From Phoronis australis (taxonomy: Eukaryota; Phoronida; Phoronidae), in contig NMRA01000610.1 in the NCBI GenBank assembly GCA_002633005.1, positions 94,424-158,423 of the forward strand: a stretch of 64,000 bases of DNA. Reading direction: 5' to 3'. The translations under genes and the position numbers were made by a program. Positions 23,950 through 36,200 of the stretch are shown here, one piece after another (positions within the stretch are counted from its first letter, which is position 1; every line of letters begins with the position of its first letter). Below the pieces are notes generated by a model. That model was not told where the DNA came from and searched no databases. It saw only the letters and a list, made by a program, of their open reading frames with translations.

Positions 23950-26900
23950 CTAGAAAAAATTGACAAGTGAAATCTATAAATGACTGCGATGTTTTCTATG
24001 TTTCAGGGCTTGGAATGACCAATGACAAAAAACGCGGAAACGTTGAAACTTTTACGGCCCAAATCATGCCCGATAACCAGCCTTGGAATGGTCAATGTGA
24101 ACCTTTCCCCGACAAAAATCGGGAGGACTAAAAAAAAACGTTACCACCATCAGTAGCATGCATCTGCGTCCTTTTAGCTCGCCCGTCCACTCCCAACCCA
24201 CACATTTTTGTCTGCAGAGCGGTAGTATTTGTCGCCGCGCTTAACAATAACACGAGACGCCATTGAAAATCCCACCACGCTGTCCCAGGTGCCCCGGCAA
24301 TGTTGACAATTTACGTTCCTCCAAAACATAAAGAGCAACTTCCGCTTTTCGAGGTGAACGTCGTCTGCAACGCCGCCGTAAGAAAGGAATTTGCCGCGGA
24401 GATTTTATATCAAATCCGATTTTTTTACGCGGAAATATTATAAAAAAAGCGGAAAGCACATTTGAAAAAAGCGGAAATCCGCGTTTCCGCGGAAAATTCC
24501 AAGCCCTGATGTTTGTTTGAATTGCAGCCATTCATAATGAATTGAGAGATGGATTCCATTTCACAATAGAAAAAGTCAATAATTGGAACTTTTAATCAAG
24601 AGTCTTTAATATGGGTTGTCTCATGTCCCAGTGTCATCTGCCACTGCCTTACGATGTGGATACGTCACAAAAATGCAGATGGCTTCTAAAAATCCTACTG
24701 AAGCTAATTGCAACCAGGAATGTACTACGTTGCAAATAATTCAAAGTTCATACTATCCTTCTTAACAAATAATTAGCATAAGTTTCAAAGCTTGAACATT
24801 GTTCAAGTTTAGGGCCGTAACTAAATTTGTCATGACATATTTTGAAGAGCTGTGAGATTTTCCAACAACATTAAAAGCCCTTGACCAATAAAAATACCAT
24901 TTTGGCAATTATTGCCCAAAACTGACGAAGCTTTAACCTTTACTTACTACTATAATATTGCTGGTCTCCATGTCCTTCGAGACAACAAACATGGCCTCTG
25001 GTAGACCCCCCAGTAATGTCCTCTGTCCCAGAGTATAGTTGTGAATGCCTGAGGAAAACAGCTAAAGTATGAAATGAGTGTTTAAAGGGACACTAAGCCG
25101 GTTTTGACCTATGAACAGATACTCACAATGATTATCGCATTCTGAACTTGGGGTCTAATCTCTTTCCACAAAATTGAACTCAAAATTATTTTTGACATTT
25201 CCTATTCAACTTTTGTGCAACTTTAAGATAAGAATCCATTATTCTGTGCTCAAGCAAATAATGGCCTACATGGACAACTAGTTTGCATTTGAAAACCTTG
25301 ACATTAAGGCAAAGAGTTTGAGTACGAAATCGAAATTTCAAATTTTTATTCGAAACAACTTTTTACATAAGTTTGTTACTCGAACCTAGGGTTCTTCAAA
25401 TCCAAAACTTGGACTAGAAACTCGTGCGTCTAAACCACAATATGACCAAGCCCAGAATAAAACACTTGTCTTGAGCTCAATCAAAAGTAGGACAGAGTAT
25501 AGCAAGAGTACTTTCAAGTACAACTTCAAGTAAAAAGATTAGATCCAAAATGAAATAATGCTCTGTAACCTTTGGCCATCCTCAAAAGTTTGGAGCAAAT
25601 TTTGAAAAATCTGGTAAGTTTGCTTAACGGGCAAGGGTGACCCAAAATTTAGGTGGTTTACTCAACAACTATACAAGAAAAGACTAGGCACCCAGAACCA
25701 TAATATCCATTGTATGACACACTGAGCAAGTGTTTCAGTTGAATCTTGCTTTTACCACTAAAGTGAGATGCCAAGCAAGGGACAAAATGAGAATTGAAAT
25801 CACCATAACAGGCCTTAGTATCCCTTTAAAGAGTCATTTTTCTTATTGAATTCATTACCAGGAATTTTCATACATCAGCTGATTCAAATATATGCCCTAC
25901 AAGCATATTCAAGGAAATTATCAGATAATAAAAACAGTGTATTTCATAAATGTTCATGGCGGTACTCAAAAACCTTTCCCCAGTTTTACAGGAAATTGAC
26001 AATACCAAATAACCTCCTTAACGACCTTATAATTTTGCATCGTGCAAATCATTCCAGTGTGCTCGACGCCCCCGAAATCCTCCATCCTAACCCCAGCTAT
26101 AATATGAATATGACCAAGCATATATTCGTCCTTTAAAAATACGAGTCCCTGGTTTATCAACAGAGAACACGTGTACTTAAAATCCAAATAATATTTATCA
26201 GTGGTTGCTCACAGACAGAAATGCATGCCGCACTATAGATAGATACTTATATCCAAGTCCACACAGACCATTGAAGGAAATGGCAAAAAAGCATCAAAAA
26301 GTCATCAATTTTGACAGGGTCAGTCAAGTTTTCCAAAGTTAGGTTGCTTCATATCAGTAGTGACAGATGAAATTTTGAATTTATTTTGATGGTCCAAACC
26401 ATTTGAAAGAGAAATCCCGAAACCAGTTCTCATTGTTAAACTGATTATTTTATAATTTAAACCAGACTTCCAGTCCCATCACAAAATCAAACTTCTGATT
26501 AAGACCAATTGCTTATACGAAATTGGTCTACAATTGTTCCTTAGGCGAATGAGAGGTATTTCAGAGCCACAAAAGAATTGACAGTTCCTTACTTCTGAAG
26601 ACCAAACTCTACAAGTCAAAATCTTGTAAACGGGCAAGCATGACCAATGCTTTGGGCGCGTTACATGGCAACTGGCAACGAAACATGGCAATTATTTGTA
26701 TCCTAGTACATTACGAGGATACTGAACTTGTTGTTGACTTCAACCAATCCTCGTTCTCCCACCTGGTAAAGCATCATTGGTGTCCCACTTGAATAATAAA
26801 AGCTGGACTTAACTAAAAACGTATTAAATATTTTTTCTTAGTCGCAGATATTATCGTGGTTCTTGGTGGGTGGTCTTTCCTTGCAATTCATGTGTAATTC

Positions 26901-29900
26901 TCCTACAGCGTAGGTAACACTAGCCCGTTAAGCAGACTTTGTAAGGAATTTTCAAATTATGCTCGAAATATTTGAGAGTTGTCAAGGGTTACAGATCGTT
27001 ATTTTCTTTCAGACGACTAGATTGGAACGTCATTTTCATTTTCCATTAATAGACAAACATAATAGGTTAATATGCAAAAAATATGGCAGTATTGTATAAC
27101 TGAGGAGCAAGGACAAACCTTTATGCATTCCCAACACAGCACCATTTTCAATGTTTATGAAACGACCAGGCTTGGGTGGAACGTATTCCTCCATGAAAGA
27201 CTTGAAATCTCTCGAACCAATAAAACAGATACCCATACTCTGGAAATGGACAAAAACGAGCACGGTGAAGTCCTGGCATGCATTCCATAGATATCACAAC
27301 TTCGCAAAAACGCATCATTCACAGGATGTTGCCATGTATTTCAAGCAAAGCGCGTAATCACACTACCTTCTTTAATGATACCCTTGCATCTACTTAACTG
27401 GGTCGTGGTGATACCACAATGCCACTAAAATGTCTTGGAATGACACACACATCTACAAGGAGAAATTATTTAACAATATACAGAGTACTATAATCTACTA
27501 ATCTCACAAGAGCAGAATTTAACTGGATCCACCACTTACTTCTTTTTTCGTGGCAATTTTCTCCAGCCCGGCCTCGGCAGCTATATGCTTCACCGCCTCC
27601 TTCCTGAGGCTCCCGACAGGGAACATGACTCTGTGAAGGGGCAACTGGCGAATCTGGGACAGAAAGAAGGTCTGGTCTTTCACCTTGTCAACTGCCTGAA
27701 GGAGGCGCACAGCTGGGAGAAAGTAAAAAGGCTGTGATTGGTCACATACATATATGACATACATCTAGGGCTGACATGATAGTTGCACGCCATAGCAATA
27801 TATGTGACGTTTTCAACCAGCCCATCTTAGTCGCTATACTTCAATAGTAACTTTGGAATACCGATTAATAAAATCTCATTCCAGGTTGGAAACGGCAAAT
27901 CTGGAGTAAACTCATGGACAGTCGATGAAGTAAACCAATTGCTAACAGAGGGCAAACTGAGTTGGTGAGCTAAAGTAGAGATCAAAATTATAGTGAACAA
28001 GACTTCCATTTAAAAATACTCAAGACTATTTAATAAGGAATAAGGAAATAGCAATTAAAATTAGAGCCTCCACTGCAGTAACGAGCAACATGTAAATGTT
28101 TGCTATTGGCGCGTCAGAAAAATTAATGACTGAGCAGGCCTGACCAGACTTCAGAGAATAACAGTCTTGACTCATTCTTCTAGCTACTTGGTGAATCTGC
28201 GTGTACATAGCAATGATGTCGGAAGCTGGTGCATTCAGAGTCATTTTGTCCCATTATTTGTCGTGTAGACTCTTTTCAACGTGTTACCTTGCTATGTCTT
28301 ACTAGATAGGAAACCCAGGCCAGAAGTTGGACGGACATACAATGGTCGAATGTCATAAACACAGCATCCAGAGACTCTCCGGTGATCAAAGCCACACAAC
28401 CATTAAAGATCACTGCAGACTTATGAAATATGTTCTTAGTCAATAGAATTGTTGGCAAGTTTGCAAACCACATAGCTTCAGTCACTTGGAAAATTCAGAT
28501 AGTCTAGAAATATAATAAAGTCCACGTACTTGTTGTTCCATTTTTTTGCTCGGAGCATAAACGAGCGTAGTGACCGGTTGCCATGGCATCAGCACCGCAT
28601 CTGTTAACGGCGTGATGGTAGAGAGCGTCGAACTTAATGTGCTTATTGCATAGGATATCGGGGTTGGGCGTCAAACCATCCTGATAGTCTTTTAACATCT
28701 CTCTGTAAAGTAAAACACGAAATTAGAGGATACATCAGAAAAAGAACTGATGGCACTAGAGGGCTAAACTAAAGCAGATCCATCACTGATGTCAACTACA
28801 ACCAACACACTGATGTTCTCTTGAAAGTTTCATAAAATATCAGAGTGAAGAAATGGTAAGCTTGCAGTTTTCCTACCCCACGGATCACTTCTAAACTGAG
28901 CAAGGAATAAAATGCGAAACTAGAGGATACATCAGAAAAAGAACTGATGGCACTAGAGGGCCGTACTTAGCTAAACTAAAGCAGATCCATCACTGATGTC
29001 AACTACAACCAACACACCGATGTTCCCTTGAGAATATCAGTGTGAAGAAATGGTAAGCTTGCAGTTTTCCTACCCCACGGATCACTTCTACACTGAGCAA
29101 GGAATAAGACAAGACCAATTTTTATTGGCTTAAATCAAAACTTGTTTTACAGAAAACAAGATATCAGAATTCGACGACGGAATGGGAAATGGTATTTTGT
29201 CTGATTACTTTCATCATGTATTAACACTTTGGTAGTTCTGATTTAGTAATTTGCCACACACCGCTGCAGAGGGATCAAAATACAAACCGTGGCACCAAAC
29301 ATTCCTAATCCCTCTCAGTGTACCACGTTTTAGAACATACAACTCACACAAATACATTATTCCAGTACTCCTTGACAAAGTCGACTTCTTGGAAGGGTAT
29401 GTCCAGCTGTGCGCAGACAAATCGGGCATCCTCGCGGTCCTTGTCGACAGAACATTTTCCAGTCTCGTCAGCAATGTCCCAGTTGCGCATAAAAATACCA
29501 GTCACATCATGACCTGTAACAGTTAATATGTCAGTCATGTCAAGCCAGGCTATTCAAATTGGCTGGTCATGGAGAATCCATGCCACGAGGACAACACTTA
29601 CAGATCTTGCAACACCAAGACTAGCCTAGGCAAGGTGCTTTACCCCAGCCAAGTAAGAAGTCAAGCCTATTCATAAAGACATGCACTATGGTTAATTGAG
29701 CGAGTAAATCTTTGGCAGAAGTACCACCTCTGTAATCAGTTCCACCAAGTTAGGTTTATTGCACTGGGGGAGGTGAGTGGGGTGATACTTTGGAAGCGAA
29801 ACTTATAAATCATGCATGTTATGCACTGAGCATAGTCTCAAGTAATATTGAACTATTTGTTCTTTGAAATCCCAGATAACATTTCTCATCAGAGCAAGGA

Positions 29901-32109
29901 AAAAATTGAGACCAATTTTGTAGTCAATAACTGGTCCAAATCAAAAGTTCGCCTCTTCGACGTAACAAGGGATTATGGTCATTTCAAAAGCAATCATGTT
30001 TTTACAAAACTGGGGAACCAGTTACATTCATCAATATCTTGAGGCCTGTTATTCAATGATTGTTTGGTTACCAAAATCTGGGACCGTAATATCTGACCAG
30101 TGGTATGCCTACCCCCACCCCCCCCTTCCAAAATCCATTATTATCCATTATAAATACCATGGGTGGCACACCATAGGGGGCTGGGGGGGCTATAGCCCCC
30201 ACTTTTTCAGTGTTCCGGCACCCATGGTCTATGGGCGGTGTAACACAGGAGGCTGGGGGGGGCCATAGCCCCCCACTTTTTTCAGTGCTGCGCCGCCCAT
30301 GAATACACCTGAGAGGGATTCTGTAAACAATGTGATGCACACAAACTAGGTAATTTATCTTGCACGTGTCCAGTATTACCACTATTACACAATAGATTAG
30401 TACGTGATAAAAAGATCGAGATACGCTTCCGTGTGACTTACAGTACAACGACACTTTAAATGAAGTTCCTGCTGAACCATAACAGCGTTTTCCCGATGCT
30501 CCCAACTTGTTCGATTCTATAGCCCAACAACAAGTTGGGAAGATCACCCCTGTAGCCAATATCTTACACTACTGATTGACTCCAGTCTGGCTGGAGGGCC
30601 GGCTTTCTTTTGTTCGATAATTGCTCTAATCTCCGATCAGATCGTAAAATAGCCTGACTGGGCTGTGCTTCTAAAAATGATAGTTAAGCTATAACATATT
30701 TGAACATAAACCAATAGCATTTCTTAATTCCTTGTCAAATACTGATCACGTTTAGTTTTTAAATCACCAAAATCGCAACTACAACAGAAGTTAAGACAAT
30801 CGATTCTGCCAGGTTTCAGTAGCCCCTTGATTCTTGAAACCTGGGAGATAATTGGCCTGCTTGTTGTCATACGGGACGTACAGTCAAGTGACCTAATTAT
30901 CGGACGTTTTGGCACATTTTGCATTATATTTAATTGAAAACATTACGGATTGTTGTAAATTGTTTGCTGAAATAAAGATTTACCTTCACGGAATTGTTCT
31001 GTTACTATATCTTGTCACTGAAAGCCACATTTATGTTCCGACTGATCTTCAAAAAACACAACAACCAAACCTTCGGAGAACCTAAATATCGGACACCATG
31101 TTTCTCCATACGCCACACCGCGGAAAACTGACTAACCACGTAATGGCCGCGGGCACCTTGTCGCCAAATTTCAGCTCGAGTGTTTTGACATATATGCTGC
31201 TAGAACCCAGGTCCATTCGCAACAAAATTATCCATGAAATGAAATCTGATGACGGCGCCAAGTCGTTTCGATGAATTAGTGCAGACGACTAAAGCACGTG
31301 CAAACTCACTGNTCGTTTCAATGAATTAGTGCAGACGAATAAAGCACGTGCAAACTCACTGCAGTTTTTAGTATCACTTAGGCTTCTTGATATGACACCC
31401 GCACGTGCGCGGTCGGGGTTTGACTTGAGTTTAAAAACAAACGAAAAAATGGAACAGTGACATATTGTCAGTTAATGAGATGGTGTCATTGTGGAAAAAG
31501 ATTTTTATTTTCAACTTTTGTAACCTATTTATGCGATCGTCCATTTTAGGCCGACTTGGGGGTCTAAATTGCACCCTCTCTCGGTGAAATCAAAACGAGG
31601 CAACGCTGTAAAAAAACGAGACGGTGCCGGACATTGAATGCATTACAACGGAACAAAAATTGGTGTCATTTAATTCTCAGATTATGCTTCAAGTAAGATT
31701 CTATGAAATGTCCGATATTTAGGTTCCGTCCGATAATTAGGTACCCTATGTGTAAGACAGTGCCGAGCAGTTAACAAATGAGCCAGATGCTATCGCACGT
31801 TCAGAACCCCTCACGCCTGAAAAGTTGCCAAACGACAGAACGCCGTCATGAGGGTTACTTACCTACCTGTCTGAATAGCAGGCACTCTCGCCACACGAGC
31901 GACTGATCCGTTCCTGGTTTCTGTGACTGTGGAGTGTGGTCTGAATATGACCCTGGGATCTAGAGTTTCCAAGACTGGTCAAACGAATAAATTACGATAT
32001 CCGGACAAAAAATAGGCATACCTTTATCTTTCAGTAACAAAGCAGCCACAGCGCTGTCAACTCCACCAGACACCGCACAAAACACGCGTTTAGCACACGA
32101 CTTCAGCAT
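23617..32109 (-). CDS. TRMU: Mitochondrial tRNA-specific 2-thiouridylase (TRMU/MTU1), seven exons, complete
   Basis: TRMU/MnmA makes 2-thiouridine at the wobble base (U34) of mitochondrial tRNAs for Lys, Glu and Gln, using ATP and a sulfur relay. Exons are 32022-32109, 29348-29513, 28530-28702, 27540-27712, 27119-27239, 24948-25048 and 23617-23949. The phases (1, 2, 1, 0, 1, 0) chain without a stop into 384 residues. The order is an N-terminal PP-loop ATPase domain with SGGVDS at 14-19, the catalytic Cys103 in [17 protein letters not shown], the second catalytic Cys205 in [12 protein letters not shown] in the central domain, and a C-terminal beta-barrel ending with [13 protein letters not shown]. 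The cysteines fall almost exactly where the E. coli MnmA pair lies (102 and 199). No long presequence is visible; the protein starts eight residues before VFCAVSGG, much as the human one does. Introns hold several transposon remnants. Confidence 0.95.
24004..24508. mobile_element. hAT-like MITE in a TRMU intron, ATGTTT duplication
   Basis: The termini CAGGGCTTGGAAT and ATTCCAAGCCCTG are exact 13-bp inverted repeats. ATGTTT flanks both ends directly (23998-24003, 24509-24514). CAGGG termini are typical of hAT elements, but a 6-bp rather than 8-bp duplication is a departure. No transposase is encoded in its 505 bp; GCGGAAA words repeat near the right end. Confidence 0.85.
24948..25048 (-). CDS. 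TRMU: TRMU exon 6 (residues 241-274)
   Basis: This 101-nt exon has acceptor CCTCAG|GCATTC and donor GTA|GTAAGT. It encodes [23 protein letters not shown] placed it by homology to the LGQR region. It differs from the usual ANIGG (here TLLGG), and its phases agree with both neighbours. Confidence 0.88.
25086..25825. mobile_element. Non-autonomous DNA transposon with TTAA duplication in a TRMU intron
   Basis: AGGGACACTAAG at the left end mirrors CTTAGTATCCCT at the right, and TTAA stands immediately outside both ends. TTAA targets are the hallmark of piggyBac-type elements. The 740 bp between contain no transposase frame. Orientation and autonomous partner are unknown. Confidence 0.8.
26727..27015. 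repeat. Dispersed repeat copy in a TRMU intron
   Basis: This is the counterpart of 2930-3245, with the same block order and orientation. It ends about 100 bp from TRMU exon 5. Confidence 0.65.
27119..27239 (-). CDS. TRMU: TRMU exon 5 (residues 201-240, second catalytic Cys)
   Basis: The acceptor is TTTCCAG|AGTATG and the donor is AAAG|GTTTGT. It encodes [12 protein letters not shown] with Cys205, the persulfide-carrying partner of Cys103, and [15 protein letters not shown]. Confidence 0.92.
27540..27712 (-). CDS. TRMU: TRMU exon 4 (residues 143-200)
   Basis: The acceptor is CTCCCAG|CTGTGC and the donor is GAA|GTAAGT, phase 0. It encodes [19 protein letters not shown] and [12 protein letters not shown], the tRNA-recognition and central-domain entry. 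Confidence 0.92.
28530..28702 (-). CDS. TRMU: TRMU exon 3 (residues 85-142, first catalytic Cys)
   Basis: The acceptor is TTTACAG|AGAGATG and the donor is ACAA|GTACGT, phase 1. It carries [14 protein letters not shown] with catalytic Cys103, then ATGHYAR. The loop after GHYAR is short compared with human TRMU and close to bacterial MnmA. Confidence 0.93.
28718..29108. repeat. Tandem 197-bp duplication in TRMU intron 2
   Basis: Two near-identical copies begin TTAGAGGATACATCAGAA and CTAGAGGATACATCAGAA (28724, 28921) and both end CACTGAGCAAGGAATAA. Copies differ by a few substitutions and small indels, so the duplication is fairly recent. Confidence 0.9.
29348..29513 (-). CDS. TRMU: TRMU exon 2 (residues 30-84)
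   Basis: The acceptor is GTTACAG|GTCATG and the donor is TTTGT|GTGAGT, phase 2. The exon encodes [10 protein letters not shown], the acidic DKDREDA segment and VKEYWNNVF, all matching the MnmA/TRMU alignment without gaps. Confidence 0.93.
30160..30302. repeat. Two copies of a ~70-bp G-rich unit in a TRMU intron
   Basis: Both copies read GGSTGGGGGGGCYATAGCCCCCACTTTTTTCAGTG followed by a GGCRCCCATG-like block. Each contains a GGGGCTATAGCCCC palindrome. Confidence 0.8.
31263..31361. repeat. 49-bp direct repeat split by an N
   Basis: Two 49-bp copies with two mismatches sit on each side of the single N at 31312. This is more likely an unmerged contig overlap than a real duplication. Confidence 0.85.
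32022..32109 (-). CDS. TRMU: TRMU exon 1 (residues 1-29, PP-loop)
   Basis: ATG is at 32109. The exon encodes [21 protein letters not shown] and ends in phase 1 at a GTATGC donor. SGGVDS is the pyrophosphate-binding loop of the adenylating domain. Confidence 0.92.
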
Positions 32110-32284
32110 CAACACCTTCGACTCCGACAAGACCCTTGCGACACTAGTTTAATACGCGCTTAGTGATTGGGTAAAAATCTATTACTTTTGTCATATCCAA
32201 TGGAAATTGTCCTTGCGGTGGTTGGCACGAGATATGGCTGCGCCCATGACAATGTGGGATGTAGCATCCGCTCAGACCTGTGAG

Positions 32285-33215
32285 CATAGGCGGATTTAGG
32301 GGGGGGGGGGNCCCGGTAATTAAAATTATACGGATGAAAAAATGATGTAAATGTGTGCAGTTTTAGTGTTGGGGGGGGGGCTCAAATTCAATTTCAAGTG
32401 TCAAATTCGGAACACAGCGCATTCGTAACAGAACTATGGCTAAGTATAGGCTCTCCGGCGATATCCCAGGCGACCGGCAGTAGCGCTGCGCACTACGACT
32501 CAGTTTCCGACGTCTGCTCCACTGTGCAATGAACTGAGAAAATTTACTTCATTTTTTAAAGAAAATGGAACCTGAGTGACGATGAAAAAGCAGAAGCTGC
32601 TGGTAAAATGTGAATTTTAATCGAAGCCTTAGTGAATCACTCAGAAACTCGCAATACTCTCTTTGTCAAACCTTACGTTAAGACGATTTCCAAAGCAATC
32701 CCACGGTCATTATTGCCAACACGAAAAAACGGGATTTGGTCTTTTGGACATTTGAAGACTATTTTAAATACGACAAATTTGTTAAGAATCGATGGCACAA
32801 AACGTGTAATAAGCATTACAAAAAGAAGTAGGTTTCGCGCGCAAACGCTGTGGACCATAAACAAGTACGTCTCTTAGTGTGAGATTTGTAGTTAAATCGT
32901 GTTGGTGTAATGGTAACGCACGCGCGCAGTATTCGCAAGGTCGTGAGTTCGAGTGTTTGATACATGCAGTTTTTTCTGTTAGACACGTTCTAAGTGTTTT
33001 ATTTTGCCTTTTTTCTCTTGGATAATACTTCAGAAATGAAGGAAAATGCTTGATTTTTAGAGGTAAAAACAGAAAAATTTCCTGGGCGGGAGGGGGTTTG
33101 CCCCCCCCCCCCATTCGGTGCTATGCACATCTACAATCGTGGTTCAGTTTGCGCAAATGTTTACAGCCGGACAAAATGTTGGCCTCCCCCTTGTGATATC
33201 CTAGATCTGCCACTG
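32285..33215. mobile_element. DNA transposon remnant with GTGAG target duplication (family B)
   Basis: The left end CATAGGCGGATTTAG and right end CTAGATCTGCCACTG are inverted repeats related to those of the 151-bp element at 17980. GTGAG stands directly outside both ends (32280-32284 and 33216-33220). G/C tracts occur inside each end, and an N lies at 32311. The plus strand at about 32730-32830 has a fragment reading WTFEDYFKYDKFVKN, possibly a protein remnant, with stops. A tRNA-like sequence lies at 32899-32965. Confidence 0.75.
32899..32965 (+). mobile_element. tRNA-like sequence (SINE head) inside the family B element
   Basis: TGGTGTAATGGTAACGC resembles a Pol III A box and GAGTTCGAGTG a B box, spaced as in a tRNA. 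The acceptor stem does not close. It is probably a SINE or tRNA relic. Confidence 0.5.
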
Positions 33216-33220
33216 GTGAG

Positions 33221-36200
33221 TGAACCTCAATTTTCGAAATTTAACTTGAATGTCCTCGACGTAAGCCCTTTTAGTCGTATCCCCGCAGGAGGGTATGCGT
33301 GGCGGCGGCTAGCGTGCCCCAGTTCCCTTCGGGGGGGGGGACATTTTTGACAAGATTCCCACAGGAGTGTGTCAAAAATTGCTGAGATACCTCCTGTTGC
33401 GAGTGTGTCAGGTCTGCTAATTACCACATCCTTTTTCCCCCGGGCTATTTTTTCTTAGTGCTCCACCTCTTTTGCGGGGTGAATGGAAATTAATAGGGGC
33501 GCCGTTCGTTGGATCCCGGCCGCACGGGTCCCACAAACTTGCTGAAAAAAGTGCCTCCTACCTGCAATTTTTGGTACACGTCTGCGGGCTCCATGTCATG
33601 TAGTGACCCCACGCCCAGGGGTCAATTCCCGCCCGTGAAATTAATTAATCCGGTGTCCTGAAGCTATCGTGGCTGTATGTCGAGACACCGCCCTCATGAA
33701 TGCACTGAAATGGGCCATGCCGGCGAATATAATTTCTCAGTGTTGGGGCACTCCTTTGTTTTCTCGTTCACAAATCCTGTTTCACGATTATATGGCCAGG
33801 CCTAGACGAGCTTTGGACGCCGGAGTGCCGTGCGCAACCATGTCCGAGCCGAGTCCACTCCCTCACAAGACAGTAGGCCTACTTTAGTTTTTCCATGCGC
33901 TCAATATTTATTTTTCATGAAGAGTAATTTAAGTTCAAAAAGGAAAAAGTTAAGCTCCTATTTTTTTCCTATGAATTGTGCATTTGCGCCTTTTTAGTGG
34001 ACTTATGTCTCGTTTTCTGTTACTTTTTGTTTCTCCGAGGCGTACTTTTTTGCCCATTCACTTTGCCAAACGGGGGGGCTCGTTCGATCCCCCCGAGCCC
34101 TCCCCCTGCATGAGTGCGCGCATGATACTATTAGTACATTTTCACACCTTTTTCGATTTGATTAAACTTTTTGCAGGGCCAAGTGAACAATTGATTTTTT
34201 AACACATTCACTGAAGTCTAAAACAGTGCCCCCTGGCAAAACAACTCAGATGCTTAGTTAAAAATTCAACTGTAATGCCGTCCTGTGCGCGGTTGTAGTT
34301 TGAAATTCACAAATTTACCTCTCGATGATAGTTTCAAGCGGAAGTGAAGCCGAGGAATAGTGGCTACATTGGGCAATCTGATGACGGCGCAGGTTACAAT
34401 CAAAATGTATGCTTTGTAATTAAAGGCATTTTCACTAAACAGAATTATTGTTGGAGTTAAAACACTCTCAACTAATTTGTTCATTTAGTTAGTCATACCA
34501 ACTCTCTTAAATGCGAGGTGTATCACGTTGGCTCTTTGAAAGGTTAAGTAGATCCTATTTCACACCAGTTGAAAATAGTGAGTGGGAAGTATAAGTTTGA
34601 TACTTTGTATTTGTAATTATAAAATAATTGGTCTTCAAGTTTTAAAAAGACGCAGTTTTTTTCTTTTTTAATTACTATGACTAACTCGAGACATTTTGAA
34701 CTTATGGTTTAATTATAAACGCACAAGAACAAGAACACGTGACTGTATTTTTGGATTTGGACAATTGCAGACAAGAATGCACGAGTCGTCATACGTATGA
34801 GTGAGATAACACGTGCACATCTGACACAACAAAAATGAACATAATAATGTCTGCACTTGATTGACTTGGCCGGTTTGGCCCGGTGAGATATATCATTGAT
34901 TTGTAAGCCGGAAGTCGTCATCGATAACCAATCTGATGTCTTACGCAGTTGACTGGCGAAGGCAATCAAGTGCACCCAACAGCAACGGACAAGCCGCTGT
35001 GCAAAAATACAGAATCATCCGCTCGAATCACTTGCTATCCGAATGTGCGGACAATTCGGTGTTTGTGCGGATGAGTTTGAGACGCACGTTTTTTGTTCAC
35101 GTACACAATTTTGTGGTTCTTGTGATTGTTTAAGTTGTGCGAATGGTATCAGGCTCGTGTGTACTGCTGTCTGGTATCATAGAAACAGAAGCACCAAAAT
35201 TATGACTTCAGAAAACTAATCACTTGTAGTGTACACAACAAAAACAAAATTAAACCGACGTTATTCTATTCTCAAAAATGAAACCTGACTATTTGCAAAC
35301 TAGACATTACGATTTTTACTGTTCACTTAACAGTGTATAGCTTAAAACCTACGAAAAGTCAACTTTATGTTTTCTCAAAACCGGTACTGAATACACGTAC
35401 ACGTCATTCAGACAACATTAACAACAATTTCAAGTTAAAGCAAGTGTGAACGGGCCTTAAGGCGCAAAAAAATAATCCACTTACCGTCACGAAATTGATC
35501 TCAAATTGTTTCTTAATCAATATAGATGTGATTTCTGGGCACCGTCACAACTGACAGATCGTTATTACTTGTGACTGCAAGCTTCACAAGTTGACGTGTC
35601 ACGGCGTGTCATTTTATTCGCCGAGCATACACTCAGCGATTAAAGGATTGTTCCTCGCAAGGCCAAAAATCGATTCTCACTAGGAGAAAGTCTAGACCAA
35701 TATTTTGGTGGCAAGTGTTCTATATCAAAATTTCGTTTCTTTGATAGGAACGCCTGTTTATTGCTTCTTTAACAAAGCCTAAGCCTACATGTGATCGACT
35801 ACGCACTAAATGTCATCGGTAAGTCCAGGTTCCGACTTTCAAATCGCCTCTTCGTTACCCGTTTTGTAATTGCAACGGCGCATTTGTCATCAGTGAGAAC
35901 TAACTAACTACCCGCTTGCGAGAGAGCGCATGAAAAATAAACATAACAAAGGACTATTCTTCACGTATACCTGTAGCAATAACAATATGGCGTCACCCCA
36001 AAGGATGAATTAAGGTAAGTAATAAAATATTGTAAAACTTCCCATACACTTTAAACATGTCTTGCTTAATTTCGCATGTAATTTAAATACACACAATGTC
36101 TATTAAAATAGAATACAAAGCAATAAATAAAATACTTGGCCGCTATAACTGCACACATCAGGTTCACAATAGGTGTAATACACGTAATAAGTTAATTATT

